Origin: Prorocentrum cordatum
Taxonomy: Eukaryota; Sar; Dinophyceae; Prorocentrales; Prorocentraceae
Direction: 5' to 3'
DNA: 64,000 nucleotides
NCBI GenBank assembly: GCA_963575745.1
Contig: CAUYUJ010015018.1
Coordinates: forward strand, 1-64,000
Within the stretch, counting starts at the first letter, position 1. Each line of letters opens with the position of its first letter. Positions 41,159 to 52,256 of the stretch are shown piece after piece. The notes under the pieces were generated by a model. It worked only from the letters and a program-made list of their open reading frames with translations. It was not told the origin of the DNA and did no database searches. The position numbers and the translations under genes are program-made.

Positions 41159-41262
41159 GCGGCCTATCGCCTCGAGTCCCTCGCGAGGTTCTGCTGCCAC
41201 TTAGTTTGCGGGACACGCCCGGGGCACACAGCCTGTCCGAGGCGGGGATTTATACATAACCA

Positions 41263-41301
41263 CCGCCTGGAGGGTCGATGTTCGCCGACCTCCGCAGGCG
41301 G
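41263..41301 (+). other. Imperfect hairpin downstream of the plastid-protein gene
   Basis: CCGCCTGGAGGGTCG and CGCCGACCTCCGCAGGCGG form an imperfect stem about 105 bp after the stop codon. It may be part of the 3' UTR or of a dispersed repeat (a CAGGCGGTGGATC block recurs at 45922). Confidence 0.4.
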
Positions 41302-41439
41302 TGGATCCGCACATATTCTTGACGTTTCCCGCAACCACACCAGCCCATCCAGCAACGATTTCCAGACGAGTTGCCTTGATCAAAAATGTGGGAAAGCATG
41401 CAGAGGAACAAAGGGCTGGAGAAACCGTCGTACCCGAAG

Positions 41440-41545
41440 AGGGGGAGGATGGAGGAGGAATTGGAGGAGGAAGAGGAGGAGGAGGAGGAGGAGGGAGGAG
41501 GAGGAGGACGAAGAGGAAGAGGCGGAGGAGGAAGAGGAAAATGGC
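41440..41545. repeat. GGA-rich microsatellite
   Basis: Imperfect (GGA)n with GAAGAG interruptions. Confidence 0.8.
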
Positions 41546-41549
41546 GAGC

Positions 41550-42150
41550 TTGGGGGCCTCTCGGGGCGTCTTGGGCGCCTCGTGGCGGTCCCGGCGGCCT
41601 CTTTGGGTGCCTCGGAGAGCCGCTTGGGGCCTCTGGAGGGTCTCTTGGGAGTCTCTCGGGGGAGTCTTGGGGGCATCTTGGGGCCTCCTTGGCGCCTGTT
41701 GGGGCCCTCTTGGAGCGCTTTTGGAAGCCTTGGAGGCGCTTTTGGAGCCATCTTGGAGGAGGTCGCTCAAAAAAGGGGGGGTACCTAATCAGCCCTGCCC
41801 CTCTAGAGCACCAGAATTGCCTCTTGGACCCTCTTGGAGCGCTATTGGGCGCTCTTGGAACCGTTTTGGGGCTCTTTCGGTGCTCTTAGGGGCCCCCTTA
41901 GAGCTTTCTTGAGGCCTCGGAAGGCCATCGAAAGCAAAACGGCGAGAAGGCCAAATTCATTGATTTTCCCCAGGTGTTTGAAGGATGTTTTCCTCTTGGC
42001 GGCCTCCTGGGGAGGTTTCATGGCCACTTGAAGCGGTCTTGGGGCCTCTTTGAGCATCTTTGGAGCCATCTGGAGCCACCTTTGGCTATCTTGAGCCATC
42101 TTGGAGGTCATCTTGGGCTTTCTGAGACCCTCTTGCTGCCATCTTGGGCC
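41550..42150 (+). repeat. Degenerate CCTCTTGGGGGC / CCATCTTGGAG repeat
   Basis: 600 bp of 12-bp-like blocks (GCCTCTTGGGGC, GAGCCATCTTGG). Stop-free frames here are artefacts of the repeat. Confidence 0.75.
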
Positions 42151-42189
42151 ATATTGGACGCACCAACGCCTCGCGACCCCCCCCCCTCC

Positions 42190-43013
42190 AGGTCCAAGGG
42201 AGGGGGTAGGGGGAGGGGTCAAGACCCTTTCCCGCCCGCAAGCCGTCTCGCTCACTCCCACCCGCCCTCCCAACACATACGTAGCACCCGAGTCTGGCCT
42301 GAGCCTCAACATATTCAGCAGTCGTCTTTGGATGGGTAGCTACTGGGGGCCAATCCGCCGCCGCCACCGCCGCCTCCGCCGCCGCCGCCGCCGCCGCCGC
42401 CGCAGCCGCTGCCGCTACCGCCGCCGCCGCCGCCGCCACCGCCGCCACCGCCGCCGCCGCCGCCGCCGCAGCCGCCGCCGCAGCAACCGCCGCCGCCGCC
42501 GCAGCCGCCGCCGCCAAGTGTACTCTGTATTGTTTGTTGACAGGGATGGTGGGGGGGGCGCACCAGGTTGGCTGCGCCTGTTCCGAATGTGGAGGCAGAG
42601 TGTGGTTTGCATTGTTTTGTTACAAGGGATGGGGGGTGGGGGGGTGTCGTCATGGACCTGGGTTGGCCCCCAGTCGCCTGGGGGAGGGGGTGTATATTCA
42701 TAGAGAACAGTGATCAAGAGTCCCCCGTCCCGCCCGCAAGCCGTCTCGCTCACTCCCACCCGCCCCCCCCAACACATACGCAGCACCCAGCCTGGCCCGA
42801 GCCGCAGCATATGCAGCAGTCGTCTTTGGATGGCTAGCTACTGAAGGCCGATCCGCCGCCGCCGCCGCCCGCCGCCGCCGCCGCCGCGCCGCCGCCGCCG
42901 CCGCTGTCCGCCGCTGCCGCCGCCACCGCCGCCGCCGCCACCGCCGCCGCCGCCCCCGCTGCCAAATCGTCGCCGCCGCAGCCGTTGCCGCCGCAGTCGC
43001 TGCCGCCACCGCT

Positions 43014-43048
<35 letters not shown>

Positions 43049-44181
43049 GGCCGCCGCCCCCGCCGCCGCCGCCGCCGCCGCCCCCGCCGCCGCCACCGGC
43101 AGCCGCCGCAGCCGCCGCCGCCGCCAAGCGTACTCTGTAGTATTTATTTGACAGGGATGGTGGGGGGAGGCCGCATCGGGTTCGCTGCGCATGCTCCGAA
43201 TTTGGAGGCAGAGTGTGTTTCGTAGTGTTTGTTACAAGGGATGTTTGGGACAGAGTGTGTGTTGTACTGTTCTTTTACAAGGGATGGTGGGTGGGGGCCC
43301 GCATGGACCTGGGTTGGCTCCCGGTCGCCTGGGGGAGGGGGTGTATATTCATAGAGAAAAGTGATCAAGACCCCCTTTCCCGCCCGCAAGCCACCTCGCT
43401 CACTCCTACCCGCCCTCCCAACACATACGCAGCACCCAGCCTGGCCCGAGCCGCAGCATATTCGGCAGTCGTCTTTGGATGGGCAGCTACTGGGGGCGAA
43501 TCCGCCGCCGCCGCCGCCGCCTCCGCCGCCGCCGCCGCCGCCCCGCCCCGCCCGCGCGCGCGCCGCCGCCGCCGCCGCCGCCGTTGTCCGCTGCAGCCAC
43601 CGCGGCCGCCGCCGCCGCCCGCCGCCGCCGCCGTCGCCGCAGCGCCGCCGCCGCCGCCGCGCGGTTTCCGCTGCCGAATCGCAGCAGCCGCTGCCGCGCA
43701 GCCGCTGCCGCCACCGTTGCCGCCGCCGCCGCCGCCCGCCGCCGCGCCCCCGCCGCCGCCGCCCCCGCCGCCGCCGCCGCCACCGCCGCAGCCGCCGCAG
43801 CCGCTGCAGCCGCCGCAGCCGCCGCCGCCGCCAAGTGTATTATGTATTGTTTGTTTTTGTCAGGGATGGTGGGGGACGCCGCATCGGGCTCGTTGCGCAT
43901 GCTCCGAATTTGGAGGCAGAGTGTGGTTCGCGTTGTTTTTACAAGGGATGGTGCGGGGGGTCTCCATTGTCTCGGGTTGGCTCCCAGTCGCCAAGGGGAG
44001 GGGGTGTATATTAATAGGGAACAGTGATCAAGACCCCTTCCCGCCCGCAAGCCGTCGCGTTCACCCCCACCCGCCCTCCCAACACATACGCAGCACCCGA
44101 GTTTGGCCCGAGTCGCAGCATATTCAGCGGTCGTCTGTGGATGGGCAGCTACTGGGGGCGAATCCGCCGCCGCCGCCGCCT

Positions 44182-44215
<34 letters not shown>

Positions 44216-44830
44216 GCCGCCGCCCGCCGCCGCCGCGCCGCCCGCCGCCGCCGTCCGCCGCCGCCGCCGCCGCGCCGCCCCCCGCCGCCGCCGCCGCCGC
44301 CGCCGTCGCCCCCGCTGCCGAATCGCCGCCGCCGCGGCCGTCGCCGCCGCAGCCGCTGCCGCCACCGCGCCGCCGCCGCCACCGCCGCCGCCGCCGCCCC
44401 CGTCGCCGCCGCCGCCACCGCCGCCGCCACCGCCGCAGCCGCCACAGCCGCTGCCCCCGCCGCAGCCGCCGCAGCCGCCGCCGCCGTCAAGTGTATTTTG
44501 TATTGTTTGTTTTGTCAGGGATGGTGGGGGGAAACCGCATCGGGCTCGTTGCGCGTGCTCCGAATTTGGAGGCAGAGTGTGCTTTGTATTGCTTTTGTAC
44601 AAGGGATGGTGGGGGGGGGGGCGCATTGTCCCTGGTTGGCCCCCAGTCGCCACGGGAGGGGGTGTATACGAATAGGGGACAGTGATCAAGACCCCCTTCC
44701 CACCCGCAAGCCGTCGCGCTCACCCCCACCAGCCTTCCCAACACACGAGTAACACCCAAGCTTGGGCATGTTCATCGGTCGTCTTTGGATGGACAGCTAT
44801 TGGGAACCAAAGCCGACCCCAGGTGCGCGA
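42190..44830 (+). repeat. Macrosatellite of about 600-700 bp with embedded CCG arrays
   Basis: Unit: AGTGTA(C/T)TCTGTATTGTTTG, ACAGGGATGGTGGGG, GCATGCTCCGAATTTGGAGG, ACAAGGGATGGT, GGGGGTGTATATTCATAG, ACAGTGATCAAGACCCC, CGCCCGCAAGCCGTC, CAACACATACGCAGCACCC, TCGTCTTTGGATGGGCAGCT, then a (CCG)n array of 160-330 bp. Unit starts at 42517, 43124, 43831 and 44488 (periods 607, 707, 657), with a partial copy on the left from about 42190 and one without CCG on the right. The Ala-, Pro- or Arg-rich open frames through it are repeat translations. Confidence 0.95.
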
Positions 44831-45360
44831 CGTTTGGGCGAGGTGCGCCACGCGTGCCAGAGACGCCACGCGCGCCAGGCACCCTCGGGGCCCGAGCGTG
44901 CCAGGCACGCCTGGTGCGCCAGATGCGCCACGTGTTCCGAGTGCGCCAGGTATGCCACACACACACACACACACATTCCAGCCGCGCCAGGTGCGCCACG
45001 TTCGGGGCACGTGCAGAGTGCGTCAGGTGCGCCTGCGCACGCGACACCACACATCATCGGGAAACATGTCGGCCCCCACCATCCTTGTCGGAAACCACAG
45101 CCCATCATTGTGTCAGGTGGGCCTGCGCACAGCAGGCCACGCGCCACCACCCCCGCCGTCCCTGTCAAAAACCACTTGACAGTGATCGCGGGGTGGCCGC
45201 GCACCATCCAAATTTAGCCGCGAGGTGCATGTTATATTGTTTTTGTGGATCAGACATGGTAGCCCTGTGCACAGCAGGGAATATGCTGACACCGCCAGTT
45301 TTGTCAAAACAATACTAAGTGCTCGCGGGCCTCACGACCTGATTCAAGACGTTGCCCAAA
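44831..45360. repeat. GTGCGCCACG-type degenerate repeat
   Basis: Short blocks GGTGCGCCACG, GTGCCAG and CAGGTGCGCC recur between 44820 and 45040, with a (CA)n run at 44958-44975. The last part (to 45360) has no visible structure. Confidence 0.5.
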
Positions 45361-45790
45361 AGTGTATGTTGTATTGTTTTTTTACAAGGATGGTGAGAGG
45401 GCGCATCGGGTTGGCCGCGCATGCTCCAAATGTGGAAGCAGAGTGCGTTCTATACTTTTACATACATATATGTATATAGATATACATACATACATATATA
45501 CATACATACATGCATACATACATTCATACATTCATACATACATACATACATACATACATACAGACAGACAGACAGACAGACAGACATGCATGCATGCATG
45601 CATGCATGCATGCATACATACATCGATACATATGTATAATTATATGCATATATATATATATATATATATATGTTGACAGGAATGGTGGGGGGGTGGCCCG
45701 CATGGGGTTGGCATGGTTCCGGGTGGGCCGCCGCCCGGGTGGAGGAGGGGGTGCATATGTATAGGGAACAGTGGTAAACCCTTCCCCGAA
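45361..45790. repeat. Degenerate macrosatellite copies around CATA microsatellites
   Basis: 45361-45455 (AGTGTATGTTGTATTGTTTT, ACAAGGATGGTGAGAGGGCG, CATGCTCCAAATGTGGAAGC) and 45670-45790 (GACAGGAATGGTGGGG, GGGGGTGCATATGTATAGGG) are further copies of the macrosatellite unit. They are split by CATA, CAGA and CATG tetranucleotide and (TA)n arrays at 45464-45672. Confidence 0.8.
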
Positions 45791-46680
45791 GGGGAAGAAG
45801 GGGGTTGGAAGAGAAACCGCTCTAGACCACCTACGCCCAGAGGGCTGATGGGATTCGGGGCCCCGGGTTCCAAAATATACCCATATCCACAGCTCGTTGG
45901 GCCCCCAGGACGTCGATTCCCAGGCGGTGGATCTGGATAAATCCGCGCCTCGCGCCTGGGGCACGTAGCCTGAACGCGGCTGCGATGTGTGAAGTGTTTT
46001 TTGTCCACCAGTAAGTAGGCCCTCTGTAAGCAAGCAGGCTCGCGCTGGACAAAAGGTGCGTGTTCTCTTGCACTGATGTGTTCTGGAGCTCGGAACCCTT
46101 CACTTTCGTCATCTTCTTCGGCCGTCGCGAAGCTCTCTGGCCCGAGGCCCCCCCAGCCTGCCTCGATAGGCCCGGAGAGACTTGTCCGAACGTCGTCGTC
46201 CCCTGCCGCCTGCTTCCCTCATTTGGTTGCCTACATGGCTGGATTGGTTGTGTTGATTGATTGACCAGTTCATTGGCCACTCGGCTGGATGGTTGATTGG
46301 CTAGCCGGTTTGCAGGCTGGCTGCTAGGATGGCTAGCTGGAATGATGGCGGTTCGCTGAAAAGAAGGACACCAAAAGAAGCGAAAGACCCAGGGCGTGTT
46401 GTATGAGTTATTGTGGTTGGTCGCGCAGGGTCGTTGCATGTTGCGAGTGGTCGTGTTTGCGCGAGCACAGATCGCGTTACTAGGGGTGTGGTTGCACGTG
46501 CGGAAACCCATCATGTGCTTGTTCAAGAGAATATGGCATTGGGAACACGAGTCCGTCATCGCTGCGCTTTGTTACAAGGACCGTGGCTTCGGACAGCGGA
46601 CCAGCAGTTTCTTGCTGCGTCGTTGTCTCGGGAGCGCAGAACCATTGCAACAGGTCCTCGTCGCCGTCGGCGGCAGCGGA
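45791..46680. other. No recognised gene
   Basis: A TTGGTTGATTGGCTGG-type degenerate tetranucleotide repeat lies at about 46220-46345. Open frames on both strands have no recognisable motif. Confidence 0.4.
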
Positions 46681-46694
46681 TGGGGTTGCGTAGG

Positions 46695-47865
46695 AGGAGA
46701 AGGAGGAGGAAAGGCAGGAGGAGGAGCAGAAGCAGAAGGAGCAGGAACAGCAGTGCGAAGAAGAAGAAGGATCAGGAGGAGGAAGATGAGGAGGAGGAGG
46801 AGGAGCAGGAGGAGCAGGAGGAGGCAGAGGAAGAGGAGGAGGGAAGGATAACCAGGAGGAGCAGGAGGTTGAGCAGGAGGAGGAGCAGGAGGAGGAGGAT
46901 GAGGAGGAGAAGGAGGAGGAGGAGGAGCCAGAGGAGGAGGAGGAGAAGAGGAGGAGGAGGAGGAGAAGGAGGAGGAGAAGGAGGAGGAGGAGGAGGAGAA
47001 GGAGCTGGAAGAGAGGAGGAAGAGGAGGAGGAGGCGGAGGAGGGGAGGAGGAGGTGGAGCAGGAGGAGGAGGCGGAGCAGGAGAGGAGCAGTAGGAGGAG
47101 GGGGAGGGAGGAGAGGAGGAGGAGGAGGAGGAGGAGCAAGGAAAGGAGATAGAGAGCAGGAGCAGGAGCAGGATCCCAGGAGGAGAGGATCATCTGGAGG
47201 AGGAGGTCGCAGCAGGAGGAGGAGGAGGAGGAGGTTGAGGAGGAGGAGGAGGAGGAGGGGAGGAGGAGCAGGAGGCGCAGGAGCAGCAGAAGGAGGCAGA
47301 GGAGGAGGAAGAGGAGGAGGAGGAGGAGAAGGAGGAGTAGGAGAAGGAGAAGCAGGAGGGGAGTGGAGGAGGAGGTGTAAGAGGAGGAGGAGGGAAGGAG
47401 GAGGAGGAGGCTGATCAGGAGCAGGGCAGGTGGAGGAGGAGGTGGAGGAGGGAGGAGGAGTGGAGGAGGAGTTTGAGCAGGAGCAGGAGGAGGAGAGGAG
47501 GAGGAGGAGGAGGGGGGAGGAGGGGCGGAGGAGGAGGAGGAGGCGGAGGCGGAGGCGGAGGCGGAGGAGGAGGGAGCAGAAGGAGCCCCAGCCCGCCGCC
47601 TCTCGGGCGACCGCCCCCCTCGTCCGTAAGGGGAAGGAGGAGGAGGAGGAGGAGGAGGAGGAGGAGGAGGAGGAGGAAGGGCCCAGGCGTGGCGATCTGT
47701 CGATCAACGTCCGAGCAACGTATCAAAATGAGGAGGAGGAGGAGGAGCAGGAGCAGGAGGAGGAGTAGGCTTCTTGCCTGATCAACGTAAGAAGGAGGAG
47801 GAGGAGGCAGGAGGAGGAGGAGGTGGAGGAGGAGGAGGAGAAGGAGGAGACGGTGGAGGGAGAGG
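46695..47865. repeat. GGA-rich polypurine tract, about 1.2 kb
   Basis: GGAGGA, GGAGCA and GAAGGA blocks with one unique insert at about 47578-47640 and another at 47695-47730. Long open frames through it are low-complexity translations. Confidence 0.95.
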
Positions 47866-48034
47866 GAGGAGTCCAGCTTGTCGAGTGCGTGTTGGCCTCG
47901 GGGGGGCCACGAGAGAGCGTGAGCGTGCTCCCTCAAGCGAGTGGGTAGGTTGGGCAGGCCGTTGTGGCCGCGGCCTCCCCGCCGCGGCGCGCCCGCGCTG
48001 CCGCGGCCGCGCCTGACCGCCCCAAAGCGTCGAA

Positions 48035-48105
48035 GAGCTCGGAGAGGAGGAGGAGGAGGAGGAGGAGGAGGAGGAGGAGGAGAAGGAGAAGGAGGAGAAG
48101 GAGGG
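48035..48105. repeat. (GGA)n microsatellite
   Basis: GGA array with GAAGGAGAAGGA interruption. Confidence 0.9.
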
Positions 48106-48201
48106 CGATAATGAGGAGGATCAAGGGCGATGCCCAGAAGGATCAAGGATGAGGAGCAGAAGGAGGGCGGCCCCCCTGGGCTTTCGACCGCGGGCGTTCC
48201 A

Positions 48202-48570
48202 ATGCACCAGGAGGCTCAGGCGTGGGCATCGTATCGCAGGTCGGGGACCAGTCAGCAGGGTGTCCTCAGAGATGCTCTGCGGGAGGGAGGCCGGCACCCG
48301 CCCTGCACGTCAGTCTGTCCCTTCACAGCAAGCATCGCGTGTCCATTCCACCGGCTTGCATCCCTAGCCCGAGCCAGGCGGGTCGCCGAGCATTTCGGGC
48401 TCCCCACCACGTTCACGCCGGAGCAGTCTGTGAGCTTCTTCGACTTCTCAGACACCCACAGGCACGAGCAGGCGATAATATTCAAGCAGGACTTGCGCCA
48501 TCCACTGGGCAAGCAGGAGGCGGAAAAGAGCGGAAGGGATGGAAATCCGCCGACCTTTCGGCGTGTGTGA
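48202..48570 (+). CDS. Hypothetical ORF, 122 aa
   Basis: ATG at 48202 to TGA at 48568. The C-terminal half (…RVAEHFGLPTTFTPEQSVSF… …HEQAIIFKQDLRHPLGKQEA…) looks protein-like and is more balanced than the competing frames, but no family is recognised and neither splice sites nor SL acceptor are evident. Confidence 0.3.
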   Translation: MHQEAQAWASYRRSGTSQQGVLRDALREGGRHPPCTSVCPFTASIACPFHRLASLARARRVAEHFGLPTTFTPEQSVSFFDFSDTHRHEQAIIFKQDLRHPLGKQEAEKSGRDGNPPTFRRV

Positions 48571-48895
48571 AACGCTTTTCCGCTTAAGTCGGCGTCGTCG
48601 CCGTCGCCAGTTCCAAGGAAATTGAGGTACGAGGAACGCGAATTTCGTAGTTAAGTCGATCCCATTCCCTCTTTCCCTCCCCTGACGGGGAAGGGGGGTG
48701 TCCTGGGTCAGAAGGGGCAGACAGCCCTCTCCTCCCCCTCCTCCCTCCTTCCCTGCTCATTCTCGTCTTCCTCCTCCTCCTCCTCATCCTTCTCCTCCTC
48801 CTCCTCCTCCTCCTCCTCCTCCTCCTCCTCCTCCTCTTCCGCCTCCTCCGCCTCCGCCTCCTCCTCCCCCACCCTTGCCCATGGGCACCGGCGAA
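48571..48895. repeat. CTC microsatellite (48760-48870) and flanks
   Basis: CTC array with TTCCGC end; preceding 190 bp unremarkable. Confidence 0.8.
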
Positions 48896-50161
48896 GTGCA
48901 ACGTCATCCGCCAGAGAACGAGGGCCCAGGCCCCACCCTGGTACGCAGCCGGTTGATGGCGCCCCCGTCTCTTTTCCAGGCTCGAGACGGGGGTCACTGC
49001 AAACGGGGGTCAGCCAGAGCGCCGGACCTTGCAGGATCTTGCAGAGCCAGGGTTGCACTGACCCGTTGTGGGCGCGGGATCCTGCAGGATCTTGCAGGAT
49101 CTTGCACAAAAGCCTGACTGGCCGGGGTCTGGATTGACCCAGGTCAGTGATTCCCCGATCGTTCCCTTCATCCGCCCCCTCCCGCGCCTCCGCCCCGCCA
49201 TCCAGAGATCCCCTTCCCCGCCCCGTTCCGCCTCCACGGCGCATTCTGGGCAGCTGAGCTGCCCTGATACGCCCGTTTTGAAACGTAACGCGTGCCGTGT
49301 TCAAAACGTCCGTGTTGACTCGGTGAGCGTTGGCTCCACGTGTTGGCCCACGTGTTGGCGAACCCAACGCGCCAAACGTACGTGTTCAATCTACGTGTTG
49401 AGCTGCGTGTCGACACGCCACGGGTTGCATGTTGCGCATCGGGGCGGCCAAGCTGGGCAGTCACCACGGACCGCCTCCCGTTCACGTGCAACTACTGCGT
49501 GAGCGGCCAAGCGACAGTCAGTGGTACAAGTCTGTCGCGTCCAAGGAGGAGAAGGCGTGCAGGCAGTAACGCGGCCTGCAGATTACGTTCCCGATTCAGG
49601 CAGGGGAGCACGAGCACAGAGGACTTGAGCCTCAGAGTGGGGCTTCCTGAACTTCCCAGACACGTGACATCCTGTAGCCATGGAGTGCTCCACGCATGTT
49701 GGCCTGCCCTGCGCTTGGAGCAACAGAGTGTCCATCCGTGGAAGCTGAAACTCGTGCACGCACCATCCCTCATCAGCAATCAGATCAGGCCGAGACGGCG
49801 GAGCGCTCGTGTGCTCCGTAGCTGTAGCATCGTCGCATCGTTCATGTGTGTCCTCTGCTGCGGCTGGTCGGTCTCGAGCATGCAACGGACGAGCCTCTGC
49901 TGCAGAGAGGGCGCGGGGGGTTACCACCCACGGCCTCCCCTGAGGCGTCCGAGCGGGTCCTGGTAGGCCTCGAGCCCGAGCGTGCCCCGCGGTGGGCCAG
50001 CGGCACGATCGGCCGTTCAACCCTCGTCCGAGCCTGCCGCAGAGGTGTTGCAGGCTCCGAGGATGACGCGGGTCTCATAGCGGGTTGGCTTCGGTGGGCG
50101 GCCAGGTCAGGGGTTCCGATTCGGGGTCTCGGTAGAAGGAGTTGGTGAAAGCTGCAGGTCG
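48896..50161. other. No confident gene; short repeats
   Basis: TTGCAGGATC repeats at 49018-49112; CACGTGTTGG / CCAACGCG / ACGTGTTGAG blocks at 49290-49440 that are partly inverted with respect to one another. Rest without recognisable coding content. Confidence 0.4.
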
Positions 50162-50836
50162 ATGGTTTCCAGTTTCTTGGATTATCGGTCCGGGTCTCGG
50201 TTGAAGGAGTTGGCTCCGATCCAGCGCCCGAGTGAATCTCAGAGATACACATCGTCCGTTCAGGCATGTGATTGCACGCGGGCATGTGTCACAGGCACGA
50301 GAATAATAGGGTCACAGAGCGAGTCAATCGCCATCAGTCTGAGGTGCGCAATTTTCACACTTTGGCACGAGCGTGGGAGAGCGCACGATAGACCAGAAGC
50401 ATTGGCTCATAAGGCTTTCGCCACGTCCGCGCGCCCTTTTCGCACGATCGTGCGCTTAATGTGTCGTGTAGGTTGGCTGTGTCTTTTCGTGGGGGTGCTG
50501 GTTCTGTTACGGTCGGACCGAGGTATAAGATCGAGTTCGCTTGAGAGAGGGTACCCTAGTGTTCGCGTTTATAGAATGTTCGTGTGCACCCTGGGGGAGG
50601 GTACCCTCGAATGTTCTTCAATTTGGCCAGCGGAGCATCTCGCATTTTTGAAAGATGTGATTATGTCCTATGCTTGGCCCTACGCAAGGGCGCATGCACT
50701 CGGCGCAGAGGTGCAACATCCTGGCCTCTCCGAGGCTTCTTCTTTGTATGTAGAGGCCTCAGGCCGGTGCTGCCGATCCGGGACGATCCCGCTGTCAGAA
50801 GGACGCTTTCGCCCCAGCGCGCTTGTTCAAACGTAA
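50162..50836 (+). CDS. Hypothetical ORF, 224 aa, uncertain
   Basis: ATG at 50162 to TAA at 50834. Composition is not repeat-like and a hydrophobic stretch (…VGWLCLFVGVLVLLRS…) near residues 100-118 could be a membrane span. The region contains the direct repeat GAGGGTACCCT (50556 and 50597) and GGGTCTCGGT-GAAGGAGTTGG (50122 and 50193). No family recognised; a chance ORF of this length is possible. Confidence 0.25.
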   Translation: MVSSFLDYRSGSRLKELAPIQRPSESQRYTSSVQACDCTRACVTGTRIIGSQSESIAISLRCAIFTLWHERGRAHDRPEALAHKAFATSARPFRTIVRLMCRVGWLCLFVGVLVLLRSDRGIRSSSLERGYPSVRVYRMFVCTLGEGTLECSSIWPAEHLAFLKDVIMSYAWPYARAHALGAEVQHPGLSEASSLYVEASGRCCRSGTIPLSEGRFRPSALVQT

Positions 50837-50879
50837 GTGGTTTGGAAACAGCTTGGAGGCACTGCGTGTGCTTCTTGAT

Positions 50880-51300
50880 GGGGCCTCTACAACGCATCTT
50901 CGAGGCCTCCAGGGGGGGCGTCTTGGAGGTGATTGTTGAGCCTCTTGGGGGCCTTTTTGGTTTTTTGGGGGACATGCAGGAGGCAGCCTGGAGGCCTCCT
51001 GGGGGTGTGTAGGATGTAATTTCCAAGCCTTTGGGAGCCTTTTGGGGGCCTCTTGAGGGCCACGAGCCTCTCGGGGTTCTTGGGGACTCCTAGGGCCATT
51101 TTGGTGCCTCCTGAGCGCCTCTTGGGCCGTCTTGGGCCCCTCTGGGGCCGTCATGGAGCCCTCTTGGGCGCTTCTTGGGCCCGTCCTGGGGCCCGCTTGG
51201 GCTGTCTTGGGGGCCTTCCGGGCCGTCTTGGGCCCTTCTTGGGCCGACTTGGGGCCCTCTTGAGAGCCTCTGGGCCTGCTTTGGGGGTCTCTTGGACACT
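50880..51300 (+). repeat. Degenerate GCCTCTTGGGGGCC repeat
   Basis: Fourth large island of this repeat; ends near CTTTGGGGGTCTCTTGG. Confidence 0.7.
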
Positions 51301-51812
51301 GCGAAAGCCGAAGAAGCAATAATGCAAAAACAAAAAAATCCCAGTGCGACCCTACCTAGGAGTCAGAGCCTTTCGGAAAGCAACACTAGTGATCAAAGTC
51401 GCTAATGGTCGGCGTCGTCTCTGATCTTTCTGTCGCACATTCCATGAACAGCAGATAGGGGACACCTCTTCCTGTCGAGGGTTGGGCGTCTTCGTGAGCA
51501 CCGAAACTGCCGCACGCAGTTTTTGAAAGTCTGGTGTGTTACACGCAGCACCTTGCACAGTCAACCGCCGATTCACGGCCGCGATGGAACTGAACGTCCC
51601 TGCAGGTTGTTCAACACTGCTTGGAACATTGTTCTCTGCAGGATGTTCAACACTGCTTGCTGGGTCTCGTGCCTCGCCACTCGAGGTCCGTAAGAATGCC
51701 CGCATGACGCAATACACTGCTGCACGCTCTTGCGTGGCTCTGCGAGTCACGGACTTGAGGCTGAACGGCAGCGAGGATGAAAGGCATTACGACGCGGTGC
51801 TGAACAAATACA
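51301..51812. other. No recognised gene
   Basis: A direct repeat GTTGTTCAACACTGCTTGG / ATGTTCAACACTGCTTGCTGG occurs at about 51607 and 51642. No coding motif. Confidence 0.4.
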
Positions 51813-52084
51813 TGCACACACACACACACACGCACACACACACACACACATGCAGCGTTCCACATGGGTGTTATGTATTTAAACACATATATTTGCATAT
51901 AGAAAGACATTTAGGTCATGCGATAATACGTCGGGTGTCATGTCTCCCGGCCGGTGCTATGTGCGAAACCTTCGTGGATCCCAAGTATTCAAGCTGCCCC
52001 ACTAAGGGCTCAAGATGGCCCACAGACGGACAACATGCATGGAACATACGTGCGCACACACACGCACACACACACACACCTATA

Positions 52085-52130
<46 letters not shown>

Positions 52131-52256
52131 CAGCAGCAGCAATAGTGGATGTTGTGCTGCGCTATGCTGCGCTGTGTTATGCTATGTTCTGCTATGCTAT
52201 GATATGCTGCGCTATGCTACGTTGCGCTATGCTATGCTGCGCTATGCTATGCTATC
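51813..52256. repeat. CA, TA and GCTAT short arrays
   Basis: (CA)n at 51813-51850, (CA)n and (TA)n at 52054-52130, (GCA)n at 52131-52140 and a 5-bp GCTAT/GCTGC repeat at 52150-52252. Confidence 0.9.

Noticed and set aside
42357-44500. Long Ala-, Pro- or Arg-rich proteins (up to 490 codons)
   Set aside because: They are translations of CCG arrays in the macrosatellite, open in all frames and both strands.
51088-51103. GCCATTTTGG as an SL fragment
   Set aside because: Only about 10 bases match and it is one variant of the local CTCTTGGGG repeat.
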